Shown: in pieces, positions 1 to 8,163 of the stretch
How positions within the stretch are numbered: position 1 is the stretch's first letter
Layout of the letters: every line of letters begins with the position of its first letter
NCBI GenBank assembly: GCA_002964805.2
Contig: PUDQ02000015.1
Coordinates: 1-64,000, forward strand
Origin: Trametes villosa
Lineage: Eukaryota; Basidiomycota; Agaricomycetes; Polyporales; Polyporaceae
Length of the DNA stretch: 64,000 nt
Reading direction: 5' to 3'
Program-made: the position numbers and the translations under genes
The notes under the pieces: model-generated
The model's input: the letters and a program-made list of their open reading frames with translations, nothing else
Database searches by the model: none
What the model was told of the DNA's origin: nothing

Positions 1-91
1 TTCACATTTGATGGCGCCGTATCGGGGCATACTCAAGCGAAGCGCTCAAGCCGACCGCAGACTAGACAGCTGATTAGATAGCTACCTACTA

Positions 92-105
92 TATTCAGCC
101 AGATC
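92..105. repeat. LINE target-site duplication, left copy
   Basis: The 14-mer TATTCAGCCAGATC occurs here and again at 6568-6581, exactly outside the two ends of the LINE. Exact direct repeats of this length are the normal footprint of target-primed reverse transcription. Confidence 0.85.
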
Positions 106-328
106 GGTTGGAAATCTGTGTATTAACATGTAGTGCTTATACAGCCGTCTACGGTATAAATACGAGGTTTTTGACTGATCCTCGAAAACAGGCTAGGCGT
201 CTACAGGGTAAATCGTCATAGGGTAGCATATTGCGGCGCATATAGTGGGATACGAGTATGAGAGTGTATGATTGGAGGTATTAGGGTAGCATAGGGGCAG
301 GCAGTGGGGAAGGGGGGGGGGAGAGGGC

Positions 329-3300
329 TTAACCGTCCGGGGTGTCGTCGAATGAGAGCGCCGTTGGGTTGTCCTCGAGGAAGGTTCGTATGTCGAAGAA
401 CGGATCGAGGGACCCGAGGAGGTCCTCGATCGAGGAGTGCCGGTATCGGCGTGTGTAGTGATCGCAGTCGAAGAGCACATGCTCTCGTGTGTGGTAGGCC
501 GGGGCGCCGTCGTGCCGCGTGCACAGGGTGGGCTCGCCGAGCTGCGAGCGGAACCGGTCGCGGTACCAGCCCGTGGGGGCGTGATTGGTGATGCAGCGAA
601 TGAATCGCGCTACGAGGGCCGGGCGTCCTCCGAGCCTCTTGAGGGGGAAGTTCCCGGTATGGAGGAGTCGTCGGAACGCGGGGTGGCGGATGTGCGTGTG
701 GCCCCAGTAGTTGGCCGGGTTGGCGTCGGCTAGCTCCTTCCAATCCTCCGTGCAGGTGGTGGTGATCGAGCTCTTCATGTATGCGTATGAGGTCGGGTAC
801 CGTCCGTGGAAGCGGGGTAGTTCGCGCAGCGTGGGCTTGGCGGCGAGTTTGACGTCCGCGTCGACCGCGTCGTTCTCTTCGATGCCGGAGTGCGAGGGGC
901 ACCAGTGCAGATGGAGGTGGTTCTCCGGGTGGCGCTCGAACCAGTCGCGCAGTATCCGGCAGGAGTTCACCGCCGCCATGCGCCCGCCGGTGGGATTGAG
1001 TATGCTTGAGAGCGCGTTCTCGCTGTCGCTGAATATGTGTACCTGGTGGTACTTCTTGAGGTAGAGGTGTCCAATGGCGAGCGAGAGGGCGATTTGTTCG
1101 CAATCGAACGAGAACGCGCGTCCGGTGAAGACGGCGTGTCGGTGGGTGAGCCGTCCGCGGTTGTACGCACGGAACCCGGCCGCGGAGTCGCCGAACGTCT
1201 CGGAGCATGCGAAAGAGCTGCCGTCTGTGAAGATCACGAGCGCGTTCGCGTCTTGGTGGGCGCTGCGGATGCGAGGCCGGAGATCGCTGGCGATCCACGC
1301 AGCGAGGGCGTCCTCGTCGCCCTTCTTGGGGTGAGTGAGATGCGTGGTCACGCGATCCGCGAAGAGGTCGCGCACGCGCGTCCCGGGCCGACACTCGTCG
1401 TCGAGTGGGTCAAACGTCTCCGTGATCCACGGGCGGTGGCGGTCGTCGAACACCTCGGTGAGCGGGATGGTAGGCGTGGGTTTGAGGGTGTAGGGTAGGA
1501 ATCGGACGTAGGGGGCGTGTTCGGAGCGGTCGAACACGTTGGGGAAGGCGGCGCGAAGAGGATGCGAGGCAGGGAGGGTGTGGATGCGGAGGAAGTACCG
1601 CTGCTGCAGTTTTTGCGCATGCAGGTGGAGAGGGAGGATGCCCGCAAAGCCGTGCAAGGCTCCAGTGGGCGTGGTGCGGAACGCACCGGTGATCCAGCGG
1701 AGCGCGCGGTTTTGGGCGGCGCAGAGAGGCTTCATGAGGTTCTTGACACCCTTGTTTCGGTACCAGACCTCGATGCCGTAGGTGAGGAGCGGGCGGACGC
1801 AGGCGATGTAGAGCGTACGACGTTGCATTGGGGTGAGTCCGCGGATGGAGTTCCCGAGCATGAGCATTGCGTTGACTGTTGTCGCCGCGCGCTCCGCAAA
1901 ATATGCGACGTGTGCTTTGAAGGTCAGCTTCGAGTCGAACCGAACCCCGAGATAGCGCCAGACGGGGTTTGGGCGGATGGAGACATTGTCGTCGAGTATG
2001 AGGGCGGTTTGCGCGTCATGCTTCGCTGCGAGTCTAGTCGGGACAAAATGCATGAGTTCGTTCTTGTCGGCCTCAATGAGGAGGCCGAGGCGGGCGAGTG
2101 TGTCGACAGTGAGGCGATAGCGTGTGCGCAGGATGTTGCAGTTTGAAGTGATGGAGGGGGTGGTGACGGTCCAGAGGCCATCGTCCACATAGAACTGAAG
2201 GGTAGCGTCGCTCTGGATAGTCGTGACGGGGAACAGGAGGTGGAGGGCAGGGGAGATGTACAGATTCGTCAAGATGGGGGAGAGGGCGGAGCCTTGGCCA
2301 GCGCCGACCGGAGGCATGTCGAACCACGGAGAAGTGGCACGGCCCCAGCGGAAGCACGACTGGCGGTCAGCGAGGTAGTTGCGGAAGAAACGGATGAGGG
2401 TGGGGGAGAAGCCAAGACGGGTCATGATGCGGCAGAGTAGGTCGTGGTTCATCGAGGGGAAGAATTGTGCGACGTCGAAGGCGAGGCAGGAAGTCACGAG
2501 ATTGTGTTTCCAGCCGGCGCGAATATGTGTGACGAGACTCATGGCGGCGTCGACGGTGCTATGCGCTTTCGTGCCGCCGTACTGGTTGGGGTGGAGGATA
2601 CCGTGCTTCGTGCATTCGTAGTGGAGACGTTCGCTCAGGACCTTCTCCATGAGCTTGCCGAGGGTGCTGAGGAGGACGATGGGCCGATATGACTTGATCT
2701 TCGAGTAATCATCCTTGTAAGGCTTCGGGATGACTACAGAGACCGCACGCTTGAACTGCGCAGGCCATACGCCGATTCGGAGGATACAGTTGTAGATGCG
2801 TAGGAGTGTGTCGAGGAAATGCGGGTCCGTGGCTAGCGCCTTCAGGTGGCGCCAGTGCAGGTGATCCCAACCGGGAGTGGAGGATGTCGAGACCTCGCGG
2901 AGCGCGTCCGTGACCTCCGCGAGGGATATGGGGGGGCAATCACGCTCCGGGAGCGCGTCGAGCTCATCCACGATGGTGGCGTCGACCGGGCGGGCCGCCG
3001 CGGCGTGGAAGGTGGAATCGAGAGCCTGCCACAGGTCCGGGAGGGTCTGGAGTTCGCGCCCGTTGTGCTTGAGAGAGCGGTACATGGGCATTGCTCGGGG
3101 GCCGACCCAGCTCATGAGATCCCAGACTCGACGCTGCTTCTCTGCAACGAACTGGATGCGCTCGTCCATGTGTGCACGGCGTCGGGCGCGGATCGCAGAC
3201 TTGAGGCGTCGGAACGCGCGGCGCACGGAGGCCTGTGCCGCCGGGACAAGGCGAGGGGAGTAGCGCCGGACGAGGTCGAGACGGCGCCGCGCCTGATTGA

Positions 3301-4303
3301 GGGCGTCGCGAGCTTCAGAGCAGCTCTGGTCCCACCAGAGACGGGACTTGTCGCAGATGCGGAGGGGAGTGGCGTGGGCGGACCAGGCATCGCAGATGCA
3401 TGCAAAAAGCGTGTCGACAGCTGAGCGCAGGTCGTGCTCGTCGCGAAGGGGGATGTCAGGGGGGAGGCGCAGGTGTACGGTGTCTCGCACGCTTCCCAAG
3501 AAGTCCTTCTCGGCGTCCGACTTGGGGGTGATGCAGGGTGCGCCTTCGAGTGACCAGAGGGGGGCGGGTATTTCGGCGTGAATGACAGCGTGGTCGGATA
3601 GGCCGCGTTCGTCAGGCGCGACGCGGATGTCGTAGAGTTCATAGGGGCGGTCGTCGGGGACCCAGACCAGGTCGATAACGGTGGGGCGGAATGACTGGCG
3701 ATGCGGGAAGTGAGTCGGAACAGACGGCGGGGAGAGGAGTCGAAGACCAAGATTGGCGTGGAGGTCTTGCACCTCGCCAGTGCGCGCGGCCGGGTCGGGG
3801 GGGTAATCCGGGTCCCAAATGCGGGAGTGAGTGTTGTAGTCCCCGCCGGCGAGGTCGATGACGGGGAGTGTCTGGGCGATGTCGGTGAGGTACTCGACGG
3901 CGCGATTCTGTGCGTCATTGTAGACATTTAGGATGGCGACGGGGTCTTGAGAGGGATCGAGGCGGAGGAGGAGGATCATACAGTCGCGATGCGAGACGGA
4001 GGCGTGGAGGGAGATGACGGCGTTGGAGAGTTTGCGGCTAACATGACAGACAACGCGTGCATCCTTCCGAGCCTCGACAAGAGTCCAGGCCGGATGTAGC
4101 TGCGTGCCATACAGCATGTTATCGTCAGTGCGCTCGGCAGGGCCGGCGGGCGAAGCAGAGGGAATGGGGCGTATGGGGCCATACCATGGCTCTTGGATGC
4201 AGACGACATCCACCTGGGCAGAAGCACACTGCTCGAGGAGGGCATGCGTGTGCTGCGGTGAATGATTTACGTTTTGGAAAACTACATGTAGGGACGTGCG
4301 CAT
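329..4303 (-). CDS. LINE ORF2: endonuclease / reverse transcriptase / RNase H
   Basis: This 1324-aa protein nicks target DNA and reverse transcribes the element RNA in place. Residues about 1-250 form an exonuclease-endonuclease-phosphatase domain, with the catalytic Glu in QEPWYGP (about 37), GGDYNTH (about 153) and the terminal SDHAVI motif (about 236). The reverse transcriptase spans about 500-780, with AFDVAQFFPSM, GAGQGSALSP and the active-site YVDD near 705-708. RNase H follows at about 1020-1160, with TDGSSF, a Glu in CEQIALSLAIGHL, SDSENA and PSHSGIEENDAVD. A Cys/His-rich tail near the end (CTRHDGAPAYHTREHVLFDC) resembles the zinc-binding tail of this family. It starts at ATG 5 nt after the ORF1 stop. 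No frameshift or stop is present, so the enzyme looks intact. Confidence 0.95.
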   Translation of the reverse strand: MRTSLHVVFQNVNHSPQHTHALLEQCASAQVDVVCIQEPWYGPIRPIPSASPAGPAERTDDNMLYGTQLHPAWTLVEARKDARVVCHVSRKLSNAVISLHASVSHRDCMILLLRLDPSQDPVAILNVYNDAQNRAVEYLTDIAQTLPVIDLAGGDYNTHSRIWDPDYPPDPAARTGEVQDLHANLGLRLLSPPSVPTHFPHRQSFRPTVIDLVWVPDDRPYELYDIRVAPDERGLSDHAVIHAEIPAPLWSLEGAPCITPKSDAEKDFLGSVRDTVHLRLPPDIPLRDEHDLRSAVDTLFACICDAWSAHATPLRICDKSRLWWDQSCSEARDALNQARRRLDLVRRYSPRLVPAAQASVRRAFRRLKSAIRARRRAHMDERIQFVAEKQRRVWDLMSWVGPRAMPMYRSLKHNGRELQTLPDLWQALDSTFHAAAARPVDATIVDELDALPERDCPPISLAEVTDALREVSTSSTPGWDHLHWRHLKALATDPHFLDTLLRIYNCILRIGVWPAQFKRAVSVVIPKPYKDDYSKIKSYRPIVLLSTLGKLMEKVLSERLHYECTKHGILHPNQYGGTKAHSTVDAAMSLVTHIRAGWKHNLVTSCLAFDVAQFFPSMNHDLLCRIMTRLGFSPTLIRFFRNYLADRQSCFRWGRATSPWFDMPPVGAGQGSALSPILTNLYISPALHLLFPVTTIQSDATLQFYVDDGLWTVTTPSITSNCNILRTRYRLTVDTLARLGLLIEADKNELMHFVPTRLAAKHDAQTALILDDNVSIRPNPVWRYLGVRFDSKLTFKAHVAYFAERAATTVNAMLMLGNSIRGLTPMQRRTLYIACVRPLLTYGIEVWYRNKGVKNLMKPLCAAQNRALRWITGAFRTTPTGALHGFAGILPLHLHAQKLQQRYFLRIHTLPASHPLRAAFPNVFDRSEHAPYVRFLPYTLKPTPTIPLTEVFDDRHRPWITETFDPLDDECRPGTRVRDLFADRVTTHLTHPKKGDEDALAAWIASDLRPRIRSAHQDANALVIFTDGSSFACSETFGDSAAGFRAYNRGRLTHRHAVFTGRAFSFDCEQIALSLAIGHLYLKKYHQVHIFSDSENALSSILNPTGGRMAAVNSCRILRDWFERHPENHLHLHWCPSHSGIEENDAVDADVKLAAKPTLRELPRFHGRYPTSYAYMKSSITTTCTEDWKELADANPANYWGHTHIRHPAFRRLLHTGNFPLKRLGGRPALVARFIRCITNHAPTGWYRDRFRSQLGEPTLCTRHDGAPAYHTREHVLFDCDHYTRRYRHSSIEDLLGSLDPFFDIRTFLEDNPTALSFDDTPDG

Positions 4304-4308
4304 TCTAA

Positions 4309-6510
4309 CTACGTCTGGCCGTTGTTCTCAGCACCCTTCCCACCCCGTGTGCCGTGGCTAGTCGACGAGGACTTCGACTTCGCGCTGGCGATGGTCTGAG
4401 GGGGTAGGTTAGTGTGGAACAGATGCGTCGTGTTGCGGCCAAAACGTACGCGCGAATCCGCCGCGCTGGCATGCGCGGGGACGTCGTCCGTGAGATGCGA
4501 GCCAGCCTTCGAGCTCAGCGCTCGGCGGCTAGCGACAGAGAGGACACGCGACCGGTACCAGTCGGCGTCGTTGCGGTGTCGGAAGAACTCACAGGCCGGG
4601 TCCGTGGCACTGTGAGCACCGCCGCAGTTGCGACAGCGGGCGGGGTGGATGCAGCGAGGGAGGTGTCGGCAGCAGGGGGCCATGCGATTGTGGGAGCCGG
4701 AGCGGTGGTTGCCGCCACAGCGAGCGCAGACGTGCGTCGCGATGGAGCACGAGGTGGTGACGTGGCCCCATCGGAAGCACTTGCGGCATTGCTGGACCTG
4801 GGGGCGGTCCTTCATGAGTTCCGGCAGCTGGGGGGCCTCGCCAGGCTCGAAGGAGACGGCGACGTTGAGGAGTCGGTCGCAGGTAGACCAGTTTTCGTCG
4901 TCGAGGAATTGGACGATAAGGCGGCGGCCGGTGTCGCCCTCCCGGACGACACCCCAGGTGAAAATGGTGCTGGGATGGTTGACGATCGCCTCCCATTCGG
5001 CGTGAGCGAAGAGAGGGGCAGCCGCTTCGCGTGCGGAGAGGGTCCGGAACTGGTCGTCCACGCACGGGACCCTGATGAAGCTGAAGCGGACGCGATATTC
5101 GTAGCGGCGTACAATGATGGCGTCGCGGGGGATTTCGGGGAAGAGGGCAGCGGCACGGCTGGCGACGAAGGGGAGGAGGGCGTCCGTGGGCTCGGCGTTG
5201 AGGGTGAAATTGATGTTGCCTGACGGGGCCCAGGCGATGGTCGTGACGCGGAATTGGCGTAGGTCATGTGAACGTTCGAAGGCAGTGTTCAGAGTAAGCT
5301 TGAGGACACTTTCCTCCGTGCGGTCTTCGTCGGCGACGCGCGCGCCGTGGAAGACAATGAAGACCATGCGCTTAGCGTCAGCAGGCGGCCTCTTAAGGAG
5401 ACCGCGGGGCCCAGGGGAGCGCCCGCGGGACGTAGCGCGAGACCGCGCGCGAGATGCGGAGACACCCGTGGTCTTGCGCGGGCGGGGGGCAGGGGATGCG
5501 AGGCGCGAGCCGAGTGAGCGCCGGGGAGGGGGTGCAGTAGGGGACCGGGACCGGGAGCGACGGTCGGCGGACGGGGTCAAGCGTCCCTCGTCGGCCGTGT
5601 TGTACTCCGGCGACGACCGCCCGCTGGATGCGGGGTAGCCCTCGTCAACGCCGAGGTGGACCGAGGATGCGCGCGAGGACGGGGGGGCGGAGCTGTTACG
5701 CGGTCCCAGACGTTCGAGGAGCTGGGGCCGAGGAGGGCCGGGGGGTGGGACATCGTCGCCGTCGGGGCGCCAGCGCGAGGCTTCAAGGCCGGGGCGGGGC
5801 GGGGTCGAAGGCGACGGGGGATGCGGGATGGCAGGGGAGGAGACTCTTGGCGGCGACCAGGGCGCGGCCAGTTCATTGGGCGGCGGGCCGCGAGGGGGGC
5901 CGAAAGTGCGTGCGAGGCTTGCGTCGTCGTCGCCGAAGCGGCTCATGATGCCGGTTACATGCGAGTACGACTCGCTGAGCTCGTGTACCGTGGAGTTCAG
6001 GCCGTCAAGGGCCGCGTGCACGGGAGACCAGACGCCCCACCGCTCGCCGGGAGCGACTTCATGTGCGCGTTTCCGGTGGAGGCGGAGAGTGTCGGTCATG
6101 TTCTTCAGGAATCGGGCGATGTTCGACGTGATGATGGATAGGTTCTCGGCGCTCTCAGAGAGGGCGGGTACGGGCGGGCGGGTGAGGTCTTGCTGGGATG
6201 GCGACCAAGGGACGGGGATGTCGGGCTCGGGCGCAGCGGGCGCCATAAACACGTCAGCAGTTTCGTCGGCATGAGTGGGCGTACCAAGGCCCTCCTCCTC
6301 AACTTCCTCGTCATCGCTGCCTCGCAGGGAGGGGAGAATGGCGGACTCGGAGGCACGGCGACGGGAGGTGGTAGGGGTGTCGGAGGGGGAGGTCCAGCCA
6401 ATTCCGACCACGTCGCTGGGAGAGCGGGGGCGTTTTCGCAGTGTGCTGGGCGGCGTTTCGAACCGCTGGGGTGGGGTCCGGGCCCCCCTAGGGGAGGCCG
6501 GGGACGCCAT
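4309..6510 (-). CDS. LINE ORF1: gag-like nucleic-acid-binding protein
   Basis: This 733-aa protein probably coats element RNA. The first ATG of the frame is at 6510; upstream codons in frame contain no ATG. The N-terminal half is disordered, rich in Pro, Ser and Arg, with an RS-like stretch near residue 330. After about residue 390 a compact region follows, and then a zinc-knuckle array: CRKCFRWGHVTTSC fits CX2CX4HX4C, followed by CARCGGNHRSGSH and CRNCGGAHSATDPAC. Such triple knuckles are typical of ORF1 in I/Jockey/Tad-type LINEs. Its stop codon TAG is followed by TTAGA and then the ORF2 ATG, a spacing that suggests coupled termination and re-initiation on one mRNA (inference). Confidence 0.9.
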   Translation of the reverse strand: MASPASPRGARTPPQRFETPPSTLRKRPRSPSDVVGIGWTSPSDTPTTSRRRASESAILPSLRGSDDEEVEEEGLGTPTHADETADVFMAPAAPEPDIPVPWSPSQQDLTRPPVPALSESAENLSIITSNIARFLKNMTDTLRLHRKRAHEVAPGERWGVWSPVHAALDGLNSTVHELSESYSHVTGIMSRFGDDDASLARTFGPPRGPPPNELAAPWSPPRVSSPAIPHPPSPSTPPRPGLEASRWRPDGDDVPPPGPPRPQLLERLGPRNSSAPPSSRASSVHLGVDEGYPASSGRSSPEYNTADEGRLTPSADRRSRSRSPTAPPPRRSLGSRLASPAPRPRKTTGVSASRARSRATSRGRSPGPRGLLKRPPADAKRMVFIVFHGARVADEDRTEESVLKLTLNTAFERSHDLRQFRVTTIAWAPSGNINFTLNAEPTDALLPFVASRAAALFPEIPRDAIIVRRYEYRVRFSFIRVPCVDDQFRTLSAREAAAPLFAHAEWEAIVNHPSTIFTWGVVREGDTGRRLIVQFLDDENWSTCDRLLNVAVSFEPGEAPQLPELMKDRPQVQQCRKCFRWGHVTTSCSIATHVCARCGGNHRSGSHNRMAPCCRHLPRCIHPARCRNCGGAHSATDPACEFFRHRNDADWYRSRVLSVASRRALSSKAGSHLTDDVPAHASAADSRVRFGRNTTHLFHTNLPPQTIASAKSKSSSTSHGTRGGKGAENNGQT

Positions 6511-6567
6511 GGGCTCTAGGGAGGTGGTTCCCGTATGAATGCGCAAGAGGACGGGGGAGGGTATGCG

Positions 6568-6581
6568 TATTCAGCCAGATC
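6568..6581. repeat. LINE target-site duplication, right copy
   Basis: Exact second copy of the 14-mer at 92-105, adjoining the 5' end of the element. The bases beyond it differ from those beyond the left copy, which fixes the element boundary. Confidence 0.85.
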
Positions 6582-7149
6582 AAGGCGTGATGTGACCTGT
6601 CCCGAGGAGTAGGGGAGCTTTGATAAGGGACTTCCAACAGATTCATGCTCGATCTCACTTCATTGCAGCTAGAACCAGATATAATTCGGCGTGAAGGTAC
6701 CCAGCATAAAGAACAACAATAATATGCTCTCCGATTTTGGGCGCAAGGAGACAGGAGGGAAAGGCACGCGAAATGCGATTTGGGTGTCCCAAGGACCGGT
6801 TAATGACTGTATTTGTCTTTAAGTGCCCAGATTGGCATACTGCTGGCTCGTAACGCGATCGCTCAAATCAGGACTGAGAGGGCCGAAGCTGCCAAGGTTA
6901 GAGCAAGCGATAGCGAGTTTACATGGCTCGTCGTGAGCTCATACTGAACTACGATCGCAATCGCATCACGAGCTCCTGCTCGCGGGAGGACATTAACAAG
7001 TCCGGGTATCAGAACCTGCGAACGGGGGGATTCATTGGCATCGTGCGAGAAGAAACCCCCGTGCCCGTATCACACACCCCCGCACCCCGCAACGGGGTGA
7101 TAGCGATCCTGCGGCGTAGCTGCGCTAGGTGGGTCTGACATACGAGCTA
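6582..7149. other. Intergenic stretch without recognised gene
   Basis: Only short open frames lie here and none shows a family motif. From about 7150 to 7257 the sequence matches the flank just downstream of the second aryl-alcohol dehydrogenase (about 20434-20538), so the duplicated block begins near 7150. Confidence 0.6.
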
Positions 7150-7257
7150 GTGTACGATTCGTCGCACACCACATGCCCTACAAGTACATAACCAATTCCA
7201 CAGAGGTCGACTCTCAACCTATTGTACACATGCTCCCGCAGAGACGGCGTGGCTTTA

Positions 7258-8163
7258 CACAGCGCTACATCAGTTCTTTGGGATCCAGACGGATAGCCGT
7301 GATGGGGGAACGCAAGTGTAAAACCAGCCAGATCACACTGGAAACCCAACGGATTCCACGAGTATGGCAGCCCATTGGAATTCAGGTGGGCGGCCACCGA
7401 GGAACAACGTGAGTGGCCATCAGACCCCGTAGCGCCGCCGGATCCCAGCTGGGGGCTTCGCTGGCCCCTCCGGGCGGACTGCGTGCTTTATTTGTACCAG
7501 CGCTACGGGACTTGTCCGGGACGCGTCAACTGTCCCTTCCCGTCTTCACTCATGCCAGCTCACTCTTGTCCTCTCACTGTCAGCCGGCACACATCTTGTG
7601 CCCCTCCGTGTGAGTACCCCGTTCCGCTTCAGTTCTGGACTGGATTGACATCTACGTTAGCCGTAGACCGTGGTCGTGACATAGCACTGGCAGGCCGAGG
7701 AGTCTTTGTAGGGAGAGGGCAACGTCGGCGTCGGGGGGCGCTCCGAGCGAGTCTGCCAGCTGGAAACACTCGGTATGAGTAATAGTATCATCTTCTGGTC
7801 GTTTCGTGTGCCTCTGGCATACCCTTGTAGCCCAACATTATATATGCCTGTCAGTCCTTTGTTCTGGCAAGAACATGCCCACAGTACAGTGAATGGACGA
7901 ACGAGCCCAGTGAACCCAGGTGAACCCCCCGCCCGCCATGCCACTGTTTGCCGGCTGGCGCTAGCTAGTAGTCGCTGGCGCTAAGCTACCATATATGTAC
8001 ATAAAGTCGGCCGTGTTCGCCAGCCACCGAGCCAGCTGTGGCGGGGCTGTCAGCCCACCTGGAATCCAATGGGTTACCATACTCGTGGTTCCCGGGTGGC
8101 TCGCTGCTGGGAACGAGCGGCGATCAATTCTGCTGGATCCCAAAGGAATGATGTAGCGCTGTG
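7258..8163. mobile_element. 906-bp TIR element with TA duplication (MITE-like, Tc1/mariner-type target)
   Basis: The two ends are inverted repeats. Counting one flanking TA, 31 of 33 bases match; the outermost run CACAGCGCTACATCA is perfect. A second inverted pair lies inside, 7356-7391 against 8053-8088 (CCACGAGTATGG...CCCATTGG). The element is flanked by TA at 7256-7257 and 8164-8165. Removing element plus one TA restores an uninterrupted match to the second dehydrogenase copy near 20538-20560, which gives the empty site directly. No transposase is encoded, so it must be non-autonomous. TA duplication fits the Tc1/mariner superfamily; the family assignment is an inference. It sits across the stop codon of the neighbouring dehydrogenase gene. 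Confidence 0.85.

Larger units (their letters stand above)
106..6567 (-). mobile_element. Tad1/I-like non-LTR retrotransposon (LINE), two intact ORFs
   Basis: This is a 6.46-kb element on the minus strand bounded by a 14-bp direct repeat. Its order, 5' to 3' on the minus strand, is a leader of about 57 nt, ORF1 (gag-like, CCHC knuckles), a 5-nt spacer, ORF2 (endonuclease, reverse transcriptase, RNase H) and a 3' region of about 220 nt. Both ORFs are uninterrupted over 734 and 1325 codons, so the copy could be recent. No poly-A tail is seen at the 3' end (position 106); the last 220 nt hold two copies of GGGTAGCATA (221-230 and 284-293, read on the plus strand). The RNase H domain and CCHC ORF1 fit the Tad1/I groups common in fungi; the exact clade is inferred. 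The short leader means slight 5' truncation cannot be excluded. Confidence 0.92.

Noticed and set aside
216..1394. A 392-codon frame inside the LINE
   Set aside because: Arg/Pro-rich shadow in another frame of the intact ORF2, no motifs.
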